From an uncultured Alphaproteobacteria bacterium (GTDB lineage: Bacteria > Pseudomonadota > Alphaproteobacteria > Rhizobiales > Aestuariivirgaceae), in NCBI GenBank assembly GCA_937872985.1, contig CALMUW010000012.1:1-51799 (forward strand): DNA of 51,799 bases. The letters are read 5' to 3'. Below, in pieces: positions 11,318 through 19,206 of this stretch. Numbering within the stretch: position 1 is the stretch's first letter; every line of letters begins with the position of its first letter. The notes under the pieces are model-generated. The model searched no databases, was not told the DNA's origin, and was given only the letters and a program-made list of their open reading frames with translations. Made by a program: the position numbers and the translations under genes.

Positions 11318-12868
11318 ATGCAGCACGATCACATTCTCATCATCGATTTCGGCTCCCAGGTCACCCAACTCATTGCGCGCCGGGTGCGCGAAATGGGCGT
11401 CCATTCCGAGATCGTTCCCTATCAGAGCGCCGAGAAGGCCTTCCGCGCATTGCGGCCCAGGGCGGTCATCCTGTCCGGCGGGCCGGACTCGGTGACGCGC
11501 GAGGGTAGCCCGCGCGCGCCTCAGGCGGTGTTTGACGCGGGGCTTCCCATTCTCTCCATCTGCTACGGCCAGCAGACCACGGCCGTGCAACTGGGCGGGC
11601 GGGTGGAGGGCGGACATGCGGCGGAGTTCGGTCGCGCCGATGTGGAGGTGAAGGAGGCGAGCGCGCTGTTCGACGGCGTATGGGAGGTGGGGGGGCGCTA
11701 TCCCGTGTGGATGAGCCATGGCGACCGCGTGACCCGCATGCCCGATGGCATCACGGTGAAGGCGACCTCGGAAAACGCACCCTTCGCGGTGGCCACCGAC
11801 GAGGCGCGGCGCATCTACACCACCATGTTCCACCCGGAAGTGGTGCACACGCCGGATGGTGCGCAATTGCTTCGCAACTTCGTCCTGAAGATTGCCGGCT
11901 GCAAGGGCGACTGGACCATGGCCTCCTTCAGACAGGAGGCAATCGAGCGTATCCGCAAGCAGGTGGGCAAGGGCCGGGTGCTGTGCGGGCTTTCCGGCGG
12001 CGTTGATTCCTCGGTGGCGGCGGTCTTGATTCACGAGGCCATCGGCGATCAACTGACCTGCGTGCTGGTGGACCACGGGCTGATGCGCCAGAACGAGGCG
12101 GCGGACGTGGTGCAGATGTTCCGCGACCACTACAACATGCCGCTCACGCTGGTGGATGCGGCGGATGAATTCATCACCGCGCTGGAGGGTGAGGAAGACC
12201 CGGAGAAGAAGCGCAAGACCATCGGCCGCCTGTTCATCGAGGTGTTCGAACGCGAGGCGAAGAAACTGGGCGGGGCCGACTTCCTGGCCCAGGGCACGCT
12301 CTATCCCGACGTGATCGAGAGCGTGTCCTTCTCGGGCGGGCCTTCGGTCACCATCAAGTCACATCACAATGTCGGCGGCCTGCCGGAACGGATGAACATG
12401 AAGCTGGTCGAGCCCTTGCGCGAATTGTTCAAGGACGAGGTGCGCGCGCTGGGCCGCGAGCTTGGCCTGCCGGAGCAGTTCATCGGGCGCCATCCCTTCC
12501 CGGGGCCGGGCCTGGCCATCCGTCTGCCGGGCGGGGTCACGCGCGAGAAGCTGGACACGCTGCGCAAGGCCGACGCCATCTATCTCGATGAGATCCGCAA
12601 GGCGGGACTCTATGACAAGATCTGGCAGGCCTTCTCGGTGCTGCTGCCGGTGCATACGGTGGGGGTGATGGGCGATGGCCGCACCTATGACCGGGTGCTG
12701 GCGCTGCGGGCGGTCACCTCGGTCGATGGCATGACGGCGGATTTCTATCCCTTCGACATGGGCTTTCTGGGGCGCACCGCCACGCGCATCATCAACGAGG
12801 TGAAGGGCGTGTCGAGGGTGGTCTATGACGTGACATCGAAACCCCCCGGCACCATCGAGTGGGAGTGA
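11318..12868 (+). CDS. guaA: GMP synthase (glutamine-hydrolysing)
   Basis: GuaA converts XMP to GMP with glutamine and ATP, following GuaB. The 516-residue product has a class I amidotransferase domain (nucleophile Cys82 in SICYGQQ, His/Glu in FHPEVVHT), the ATP-pyrophosphatase loop [13 protein letters not shown], and a C-terminal dimerisation domain ending KPPGTIEWE. The last codons (12851-12866) are the left attachment repeat of a genomic island; the stop TGA is island-derived, whereas the repeat at the right end continues with TAA. The protein sequence is therefore unchanged by the insertion. Confidence 0.97.
   Translation: MQHDHILIIDFGSQVTQLIARRVREMGVHSEIVPYQSAEKAFRALRPRAVILSGGPDSVTREGSPRAPQAVFDAGLPILSICYGQQTTAVQLGGRVEGGHAAEFGRADVEVKEASALFDGVWEVGGRYPVWMSHGDRVTRMPDGITVKATSENAPFAVATDEARRIYTTMFHPEVVHTPDGAQLLRNFVLKIAGCKGDWTMASFRQEAIERIRKQVGKGRVLCGLSGGVDSSVAAVLIHEAIGDQLTCVLVDHGLMRQNEAADVVQMFRDHYNMPLTLVDAADEFITALEGEEDPEKKRKTIGRLFIEVFEREAKKLGGADFLAQGTLYPDVIESVSFSGGPSVTIKSHHNVGGLPERMNMKLVEPLRELFKDEVRALGRELGLPEQFIGRHPFPGPGLAIRLPGGVTREKLDTLRKADAIYLDEIRKAGLYDKIWQAFSVLLPVHTVGVMGDGRTYDRVLALRAVTSVDGMTADFYPFDMGFLGRTATRIINEVKGVSRVVYDVTSKPPGTIEWE
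12851..12866 (+). repeat. attL, left end of the island
   Basis: ACCATCGAGTGGGAGT at the 3' end of guaA recurs exactly at 28586-28601, with different flanking bases on both sides at each copy. Together with the integrase that begins about 220 bp inside, this is the expected product of site-specific integration into guaA. Confidence 0.9.
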
Positions 12869-12984
12869 TCTAAGGTCGTTTCAGACCATCTCACTCCGTG
12901 CCAGAAATCGCGCGAACTCTTTGACTGACAAGGATTATTTTTCCCACCCCGTATCGCTGCATGTCACCCCAGCCCGGCCACTTT

Positions 12985-13058
12985 GTTGGTAGCGACGTTG
13001 GTATGGCGCAGGATGGTCGAGAAACGGGCCTTCGCTACCAACAACTCCCTTGTTGGTA
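12985..13058. repeat. Putative integrase arm sites, left end
   Basis: GTTGGTA occurs at 12985-12991, 12997-13003 and 13052-13058, and inverted (TACCAAC) at 13036-13042. The first pair is spaced 12 bp start to start, exactly as in the pair near the right end (28510 and 28522). Clustered short repeats next to int are typical arm-type binding sites for integrase or excisionase; that role is inferred. Confidence 0.6.
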
Positions 13059-13088
13059 TCCGTTTGCCCCCAGACCGGATGCGGATTT

Positions 13089-14438
13089 ATGGGCGATCTC
13101 ACTGACAAAGAACTGAAAAATCTGAAGCCAAGGGCCAAGCTCTACAAGGTGACGGACCGCGACGGGATGCACGCGGCCGTCACGCCGACTGGGGTTATAT
13201 CGTTCCGGTATCAGTACCGGGTGAACGGTCGGCAGGAGGTCTTGACCATCGGCCGCTATAGCGCCGAGGCGGCGCGCAAGCTGACACGAGCGCCGGACGC
13301 GCTGGAATACGGAATGGACGTGTCGCTTGCGGAGGCGAGGACGCTTCTGGCGCGTGCCCGGCGCCAGGTCGAGCAGGGCGAGTCGCCGTCGAAAGCTAAG
13401 GTGGAGAAGCGCACCGCGTCAGCCGAGGCGCTAACATTCGGCGGATGGGCGGAAGCCTACTTCAAGCACAAAGCCGATCCCAAGTCGGGGGCCGAGAAAC
13501 TGGCTGACAGCACCTTGGCTATGCGCCGATCAGTCTATGATCGCGCCATTGCGGGCGACTTGTCGAAACTCAAGCTGGGAGAGGTGACGCCGCAGCGCCT
13601 CAAACGTCTATGCGACGAGGTTAAGGAGAAGCGCGGGCCAGCCGTTGCCGTGCATGTCCGCGAGGTCGTGTTGCTGGTATTCCGCCATGCTCAGGGAAGC
13701 GGGCTGGACGTGAGTAACCCGGCCGAGTCTATCCGCGCCAGCGCCATCGCCACCTTCGAGCCGCGCGACCGTGCCTTGTCGCCGTCCGAGGTACGCGCGG
13801 TCCTGGCGGCGTTGGATCATGTGGCGGCGGCACCCACGCTGCGCTCAGCGGTGAAGTTTGTTCTGCTAACCGGCGTTCGTAAGTCGGAGTTCATCGACGC
13901 CACATGGAAGGAAATAGATTTCGCCGCCGCGCGCTGGACGATTCCGGCCGAGCGCATGAAGGCCAGCAAGGCGCATGTCGTCCCGCTGAGCGATCAGGCG
14001 CTCGACATTCTGACGGCGTTCCGCACCATGTTCGGCGCTAGCCGATATCTGCATCCTGGCCGGTACGATGGCGACACGCCCATCAGCAACGCCACGCTCA
14101 ACCGCGTAATCGATACGGTGGTAGAGCGTATCCGGCAGGATGATCCTGATTTTCAGAGCTTCGGCGTTCACGATCTGCGCCGCACGTTCTCGACCGGCCT
14201 GAACCGCGCCAAGTTTGATGATCGCTGGATCGAGATGAGCTTGGCCCACGCGCCCCGGAACCGGATCGCGGCCGTCTACAACGTGAACCGCTACTTCACC
14301 GAGCGGAAAATTATGCTTCAGTGCTGGGCTGACATGCTCGACGCTTGGGTGAAGGGCGAATCCGCAAAAGAGTTGATCGCCGATGCGAAGCGACGTGCCG
14401 CCGATGTCCACGACGACGAACTGGACGACGATCTCTGA
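13089..14438 (+). CDS. Tyrosine recombinase / island integrase
   Basis: The 449-residue product is a P4-type phage/island integrase: an N-terminal DUF4102-like arm-binding part, a SAM-like core-binding domain (about 115-215) and the catalytic domain. The active-site set is complete: Arg264 (TGVRKSEF), His361-x-x-Arg364 (HDLRRTFST), His387 (LAHAPRN) and Tyr397 (AAVYNVNRYF). ATG 13089 (MGDLTDKELKNL) gives the standard N-terminus; the upstream in-frame TTG at 13050 overlaps putative arm sites. It catalyses insertion into and excision from guaA, probably with the AlpA-like protein as directionality factor. Confidence 0.93.
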   Translation: MGDLTDKELKNLKPRAKLYKVTDRDGMHAAVTPTGVISFRYQYRVNGRQEVLTIGRYSAEAARKLTRAPDALEYGMDVSLAEARTLLARARRQVEQGESPSKAKVEKRTASAEALTFGGWAEAYFKHKADPKSGAEKLADSTLAMRRSVYDRAIAGDLSKLKLGEVTPQRLKRLCDEVKEKRGPAVAVHVREVVLLVFRHAQGSGLDVSNPAESIRASAIATFEPRDRALSPSEVRAVLAALDHVAAAPTLRSAVKFVLLTGVRKSEFIDATWKEIDFAAARWTIPAERMKASKAHVVPLSDQALDILTAFRTMFGASRYLHPGRYDGDTPISNATLNRVIDTVVERIRQDDPDFQSFGVHDLRRTFSTGLNRAKFDDRWIEMSLAHAPRNRIAAVYNVNRYFTERKIMLQCWADMLDAWVKGESAKELIADAKRRAADVHDDELDDDL

Positions 14439-14470
14439 ACTACGTGCGGCTGCCGTCCATTCTATCATCC

Positions 14471-14674
14471 TCATTCCGCTCCTTTGCCGTTGTCATTCGC
14501 AGTGGCGAGGTGGGCGAAGCCCTCGCGGGCCATGCGGCAGCCGATTAGGCTGGTAAGCTGGAATACGGCCTCGTTGATCTCGCGAAGCACTTCGGGGGCG
14601 GGAGCGCCCGCATCATCGTTATCGTTGGCTGCCACAGGATGTCTGCAGGGATCGGGTGTGTCAGCCGGCGTCAT
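14471..14674 (-). CDS. Small island protein of unknown function
   Basis: A 67-residue acidic protein with no domain I recognise. The centre (PEVLREINEAVFQLTSLIGCRMAREGFAHLATAN) is predicted helical. Two ANDN motifs occur, as in other short proteins beside relaxases in alphaproteobacteria. The ATG at 14674 overlaps the end of the AlpA-like gene by 14 bp, so the two are probably co-translated. It could be an accessory to excision or transfer; nothing in the sequence proves this. Confidence 0.5.
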   Translation of the reverse strand: MTPADTPDPCRHPVAANDNDDAGAPAPEVLREINEAVFQLTSLIGCRMAREGFAHLATANDNGKGAE

Positions 14675-14903
14675 GGCCGACCGCCTTTCCGCCGGAGGCA
14701 TCGTTGTCGTTGGTGGGGCGCCATCCGGCGGGATCGGCGACCCATCGGTTGATGTCGGATTCTTTCCAGCCCGTGCCGTTGATGCTGATCTTGTGTCGGG
14801 CGGGGAACGTGCCCTCGGCCACCTTGCGGTAGATGGTGGAGCGGGACAGTCCGGTTCGGGCCTGGACGGTCTTCATACGGATGATACGGTCGGGTTCGCG
14901 CAT
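14661..14903 (-). CDS. AlpA-family regulator / excisionase
   Basis: An 80-residue MerR-like winged helix protein of the AlpA family (MKTVQARTGLSRSTIYRKVAEGTFPARHKIS...WKESDINRWVADP). AlpA in E. coli activates the integrase-linked excision of CP4-57, and relatives act as excisionases of islands. It lies between int and the relaxase, pointing away from int and sharing strand with the relaxase gene. It is a strong candidate for controlling excision of this element. Confidence 0.85.
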   Translation of the reverse strand: MREPDRIIRMKTVQARTGLSRSTIYRKVAEGTFPARHKISINGTGWKESDINRWVADPAGWRPTNDNDASGGKAVGHDAG

Positions 14904-15031
14904 GGTTTTTCTGCCTCCTGCTGGCTGTTTCTGATCGCTGCTGGACCAGACAGGAGAGACGGCCGCGAGCGCGCAAGACGCAAACTGCGTGCGTGCGGGG
15001 AACGGCGGCTGTGGGCTACAAATCGGACGGT

Positions 15032-18000
15032 TCAGATGCCGATGCCCCGGCCTCTGCCAAGGTCGAGTCCGTGGCTAAAAGCCAGCGCCCGACCAAGGCT
15101 GCGGCCTGAGTCGATGTCACCGCCGATGCCGAGTTCCTTCTTTCGGATGGCGAGCATGGATTCCAGTTGCGGGTCGCGTTGCAGGCTGTTCGCCATGTCG
15201 CCCATCTCACGCTTCGTGGCCTTGAAGCCGGACATGTCGCCAGCCTCATATTGGCGCTGGCGCGTTTGGTCGAGCTTCTTCCAGCGTTCCACGAAACGGT
15301 CGGCGCGCTGGCCCGGATCGGCACCAGGGCCACGATCCCGGCCGGTGCGGATTTCGGTTTCGAGCTGGAGGGCGCGAATAGCGCGCCCGAGCTTGCCGCC
15401 TGCCGCCTCGCGCACAAGCTCCGGGCTTTTGACGTACGCTGCTTCGGCATCGCGCCAGCCATGCGGGCGGACTTCCTCGAAGGCTTTGCGGGCATCACTG
15501 AGGTCTCGCCTCAATTCCGGGGTGGCGTGTATCTTCCCGTCCGCGTCCCCTGTGTTCATGAGTGCGTCGAAGGCGCGGGCATGGCGCACCAACGCCCGCG
15601 ATTTTGCCTGCCGCATCTCCGCTTCCGGGTCGATCGCAATCTTCCGTTCCGGCGCATCGACTTCGCGCCGCACGGTTTGCGGGCCGCTATCCCGTTCCGG
15701 CCTCTGTCCGCCATCGCGATCATCGGCAGGCAGGCGCATCCCCTCGAACATGCCGCGCACCTTCTCCGGCACGATCTTCCTGACGATCTCCACCACACGC
15801 TCGTGGAAGGTGATGCCGCGCCGCTCGGCATAACGCTGCGCCGGATCGGCCCGTTCGTAGTCGGTCGCCATGTCCTTCGACCGATCGCGCGACAGGGTAC
15901 GGACAAGCCGATTCTGATTGGCAAAGTCGTCACGACCATAATGCAGGTCCATGCTGTCGCGATGGCGCGACAGCGCAACATAGCTGCCATGGGCGTCCAC
16001 GCCGGGTGTCGCCAGAACATGGGTGCGGTCCACCGTCATGCCCTGCGCCTTGTGGATCGTCGCGGCATAGCCATGGTCGATCCTGTTGTAGTCCTTCAGG
16101 TCGAAGGCGACGGAGCGGCCATCGTCGGTGCGCACGGTCATGCTCTGTGCGCTGACCTCCTGAATCGTGCCGAGCGTGCCGTTCTTCACGCCAAGCCCGC
16201 GCTCGTTTTGCAGGAAGATGATGCGATCTCCGGCGGCGAAGGTCCGCGCGCCACGCTCGACGGTGACGCGCACCTCGTGGTCAAGGTCGCCAGCGTCCCG
16301 CATCCTGTCGCGCGCCGCTTCGTTCAAGGCGCGCACCTCGTCATTGGTGTGGGTGAGGATGATGCGGCTGGCGTCGGGACTGGCCCGCCGTTCGCGGTCC
16401 CAGCGCTGGATCAATTCGCCGCGCGCCTGCTCGCGGGTCTCGGCGACATGCACCATACCGTGGCGGTCATAAGCATGGATCGCATGGCCGGTCTTGCCGG
16501 TCGCCAGATCGCACGTGGCGTCCCGCTGCCAGTCCTCGCGCTGGCGGCGCACCTCGCCGATTTCCGTGCCGCCGTGGCGCTCATGGATCGAACGGAACGC
16601 CGCACCCGCCTCTATTGCTTGCAACTGCTGCGGATCGCCGACCAAAACGACTTTCGCGCCGGCCTCGGCGGCATGGGACAGTACCCGCTCCAACTGCTGC
16701 GTGCCGACCATGCCCGCCTCGTCGATGACCAACACGTCGCGGCTCGAGAGCATGTCGCGGCCCTGTCCCCAGCCATGTTCCATGCTGGCGATGGTGCGCG
16801 ACGCGATGCCCGATCCGCCTTCCAGATTCTCAGCAGCAATGCCGGACAACGCAGCACCCCGAACCTGATAGCCCGCCGCTTCCCATGCCTCGCGCGCAAC
16901 GCCGAGCATCGCGCTTTTGCCCGTCCCGGCATAGCCGACGACAACACCAAGATCGCGCCCGTCCGTGACATGCGCCAGCGCGTCCGCCTGCTCGCCGGAA
17001 AGGACAAGGCCGCGCTGTTCGGCACGGGCCAATGCAGCATCGCGATCCGCATCACCAACTGCATGACGTTCGCGCTCGGCCATAAATTGCGCCGAGCGAT
17101 GCAAGCGCTGTTCGGCCTCGATCATGTCGCGCGTGGTGAAACGATCCTCGCCGCGTCCGTCCTTACCCAATTCGACAAGATCGGGCGCGTTCCGCATTGC
17201 TCCCATCACCTCGTTGAACTGCTCGATGCCGTCGCTGTGCCGGTGCGCGAACTTCGCCATATCGCGCTTCGTGAAGGTCGATTGCTGCTGTGTGATCGCA
17301 TCCAGCGCAATCGAAGGATCAGCGATGATCCTGTCGCCGTTGTTGCGGGCGATCTCGCGATGCAGATCGGCGCGGTCGGCGGCCTCGATCCCTTCGCCTT
17401 CGATCCGCTGTGCGGGCGCGCCGATCTGGCTTTGCGGTTCGAGCGGGATGCCCTGCGCCTCAAAGCTGCGATGGTCGATGCGGGCGTCGATATCGAGTTC
17501 GGCCAGGCGTTCGTTGGCAAGCTCGGCCCAGCGTTCGCGCCAGCGCTCGACCATCTCGGCACGGTTCCAGTCCCGCACCTTCTGCCCGAAACCGTTCTCG
17601 TCCACCGAGCGCATGGTCAGCATGACATGGGCATGGGGCTTCGGCATTCCGTCCTCGCCCATATCCCAATGCACGTTCACATCGGCGATCATGCCGTGAT
17701 CGACAAATTCGGCCTGCGCGAAGTCGCGGGCGAGTTCGACGCCCTGCGCCTGCGTCAGCTCGCGCGGCAGGGCGAATTCAACCTCGCGGGCAAGCTGGGC
17801 GTCCTTGCGGACCTCGCCAGCCTCAACCTCGTTCCAGAGCCGTTCGCGGTCGCCAAGATGCTCCGGCGCTCCCTCCGGCAGCATGATCTCGGAATGGACG
17901 ACGCCGCGCTTGGCGGAGAAATCATGGCTGCGGTCGAGCCGCTCATCGCGCAGCCGCGAGGCCGAGCGGTAGGCGGCGGACGCCACCGCACTCGACCCGG

Positions 18001-18043
18001 CCTTGCGGCCGATGACCTTGACGTGAAGATGATAGATCGCCAT
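15032..18043 (-). CDS. traA: TraA/MobQ relaxase with helicase domain
   Basis: The 1003-residue protein is a Ti-type conjugative relaxase. The N-terminal MobA/MobL domain has Tyr25 (ASAAYRSASRL) as likely nucleophile and the HUH metal motif His137-x-His139 (PHAHVMLTMR). A RecD-like SF1 helicase follows: Walker A GYAGTGKS (370-377), Walker B VLVIDEAGMVG, then QQLQAIEAGAAF and a late helicase motif YAATIHKAQGMTVDR. The C-terminal 250 residues are charged and helical. It would nick at the oriT just upstream of its own gene and lead the strand out. Relatives are common on rhizobial and sphingomonad plasmids and islands. No secretion genes accompany it. Confidence 0.93.
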   Translation of the reverse strand: MAIYHLHVKVIGRKAGSSAVASAAYRSASRLRDERLDRSHDFSAKRGVVHSEIMLPEGAPEHLGDRERLWNEVEAGEVRKDAQLAREVEFALPRELTQAQGVELARDFAQAEFVDHGMIADVNVHWDMGEDGMPKPHAHVMLTMRSVDENGFGQKVRDWNRAEMVERWRERWAELANERLAELDIDARIDHRSFEAQGIPLEPQSQIGAPAQRIEGEGIEAADRADLHREIARNNGDRIIADPSIALDAITQQQSTFTKRDMAKFAHRHSDGIEQFNEVMGAMRNAPDLVELGKDGRGEDRFTTRDMIEAEQRLHRSAQFMAERERHAVGDADRDAALARAEQRGLVLSGEQADALAHVTDGRDLGVVVGYAGTGKSAMLGVAREAWEAAGYQVRGAALSGIAAENLEGGSGIASRTIASMEHGWGQGRDMLSSRDVLVIDEAGMVGTQQLERVLSHAAEAGAKVVLVGDPQQLQAIEAGAAFRSIHERHGGTEIGEVRRQREDWQRDATCDLATGKTGHAIHAYDRHGMVHVAETREQARGELIQRWDRERRASPDASRIILTHTNDEVRALNEAARDRMRDAGDLDHEVRVTVERGARTFAAGDRIIFLQNERGLGVKNGTLGTIQEVSAQSMTVRTDDGRSVAFDLKDYNRIDHGYAATIHKAQGMTVDRTHVLATPGVDAHGSYVALSRHRDSMDLHYGRDDFANQNRLVRTLSRDRSKDMATDYERADPAQRYAERRGITFHERVVEIVRKIVPEKVRGMFEGMRLPADDRDGGQRPERDSGPQTVRREVDAPERKIAIDPEAEMRQAKSRALVRHARAFDALMNTGDADGKIHATPELRRDLSDARKAFEEVRPHGWRDAEAAYVKSPELVREAAGGKLGRAIRALQLETEIRTGRDRGPGADPGQRADRFVERWKKLDQTRQRQYEAGDMSGFKATKREMGDMANSLQRDPQLESMLAIRKKELGIGGDIDSGRSLGRALAFSHGLDLGRGRGIGI

Positions 18044-18072
18044 CGCGATCAGGAAATGGCACGGTCAAGCGC

Positions 18073-18102
18073 ACGTCGGAACGACGTATAAGCGCGCCCT
18101 CG
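18073..18102 (+). other. oriT with predicted nic site (MobQ type)
   Basis: A perfect inverted repeat ACGTCG-GAA-CGACGT (18073-18087) is followed by ATAAGCGCGCCCTCG. This resembles the Q-type oriT core of RSF1010 and Ti plasmids, where an inverted repeat precedes a TAAxxGCGCCCT-like nic region. By analogy the top strand would be nicked between 18096 and 18097. It sits in the intergenic space between the divergent relaxase and traC-like genes, the usual place. Confidence 0.75.
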
Positions 18103-18223
18103 AAACAAATTTCTCGGGACGAACCGCCGCGTCTCACGCTGTCCCGGCAACATTACAGCATTCTGCGCCGCGCTCAATTATCCTCATCGCATCGGCAACT
18201 AACAACGATGACGGAGGCGACAC

Positions 18224-18550
18224 ATGCGCAAACCACGCGACTACGATTCCGAACTGAAAGCGCTGGAGGACAAGGCCAGAGAACTCAAGACGCGCAAGGT
18301 TCAACAGCTTGGCGAACTGGTGATCGCCACCGGGGCAGATACGCTGACCACCGACGAACTGGCGGGCGCGCTGGTTGCCATTGCCGAAACGAAGGAAGCC
18401 GGAAGGCGGGAGGCTTGGGCCAAGCGCGGGGCTGCGTGGTTTCTCAGCAAATCCCGGCGATCTGCGCGCGCTGATGATGGCAACGGCGGCGGCGCTTCAA
18501 CGCAATCGGGCGGCGCGCAATCGCTATCAGGCACAACGGGCGCGGCATGA
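18224..18550 (+). CDS. TraC-like conjugal transfer accessory protein
   Basis: A 108-residue basic protein, MRKPRDYDSELKALEDKARELKTRKVQQLGELVIATGADTL, with a coiled-coil start typical of small TraC/TraD-type proteins encoded divergently from traA. In Ti plasmids such proteins help the relaxase at oriT. The C-terminal 30 residues are Gly/Ser-rich low complexity, unlike the compact tail I expect in this family. The next gene begins 1 bp after its stop. The exact Tra letter is uncertain because naming differs among elements. Confidence 0.75.
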   Translation: MRKPRDYDSELKALEDKARELKTRKVQQLGELVIATGADTLTTDELAGALVAIAETKEAGRREAWAKRGAAWFLSKSRRSARADDGNGGGASTQSGGAQSLSGTTGAA

Positions 18551-18551
18551 C

Positions 18552-18818
18552 ATGCGGGCATGGCAGGTCGAGCGCCGCACGCGCACGCGGCTTCTGATCG
18601 AACTCGGCGGTCTCGTCGTCAAATCCGGCGTTGTGGACCTGACTGACGACGACCGCGCTACCATCCTCGGCGCGCTCATCTGGATCGCCGACAAGCTCAA
18701 AAGCGATCAGGCCGAACAGGCCCGCGCGCTATGGGCCGAAAAGGGGAAAGAGGCGTTCGAGATGGATCGTTCACCAGACGTGCATGGCAGAACTCAACCG
18801 CCGCAGAATCGGGCGTGA
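18552..18818 (+). CDS. TraD-like conjugal transfer protein
   Basis: The 88-residue product MRAWQVERRTRTRLLIELGGLVVKSGVVDLTDDDRATILGAL matches the small TraD protein found next to traC on Ti-type transfer regions, a presumed relaxosome accessory (not the TraD coupling ATPase of F). ATG 18552 follows the traC-like stop by one base. In-frame ATGs at 18474 and 18477 would give an N-terminal extension overlapping traC; I prefer 18552 for its family-like start. Confidence 0.75.
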   Translation: MRAWQVERRTRTRLLIELGGLVVKSGVVDLTDDDRATILGALIWIADKLKSDQAEQARALWAEKGKEAFEMDRSPDVHGRTQPPQNRA

Positions 18819-18992
18819 CCGATGGCGGGCGGCGCGGAGACCTCAAATATCGCAGCGCCGCCCGCCATCATGCGGACATGCTGGACCTCCGCTGCGTCGT
18901 CATTGTGCAATAGTGACGGATGGGAACCACTATCTTCTCGAATTTTCTCTGATCCTCTATATGCTTCGCTGATCGCGACTCACGGCGGGCAC

Positions 18993-19187
18993 ATGACCGA
19001 CGAAATCCTGACGATCCGGGAGGTGGCGGAACTTCTCAAGCTCAATGAGAAGACCGCCTACAAGCTCGCCCTCGCGGGCGAGATTCCCGGTTTCAAGGTT
19101 GGCGGGTCGTGGCGCTTCGAGCGGCAGGCAATCGCAAGCTGGATCAAGCGCAAGGTCGAGGAGCAACAGAACGGACGGCCGACATGA
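18993..19187 (+). CDS. Excisionase-type HTH regulator at the head of the cargo operon
   Basis: A 64-residue winged-helix protein of the excisionase/MerR-like group: ILTIREVAELLKLNEKTAYKLALAGEIPGFKVGGSWRFERQAIASWIKRK. Such proteins bind DNA and act either in excision or as transcription regulators. It lies 19 bp before the methyltransferase gene and 174 bp behind traD, so it most likely regulates the cargo operon, much as C proteins do in restriction-modification loci. Whether it also acts on attL/attR is open. Confidence 0.8.
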   Translation: MTDEILTIREVAELLKLNEKTAYKLALAGEIPGFKVGGSWRFERQAIASWIKRKVEEQQNGRPT

Positions 19188-19206
19188 AGGCCGGTGCAGA
19201 GGGCAA

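Noticed and set aside
9920..12130. 736-codon minus-strand open frame opposite mntH and guaA
   Set aside because: Low-complexity His/Gly/Arg translation with no domain; explained by the codon bias of the real genes on the other strand.
12851..12866. Island attachment in a tRNA gene
   Set aside because: No tRNA cloverleaf is visible at either end; the repeat is the coding end of guaA.
14484..15833. Plus-strand frame of 449 codons across alpA and the traA 3' end
   Set aside because: Ser/Arg-rich shadow of genes on the minus strand; no recognisable fold.
15167..18091. 974-codon plus-strand open frame opposite traA
   Set aside because: Full antisense of the relaxase, which has clear catalytic motifs; the antisense product has none.
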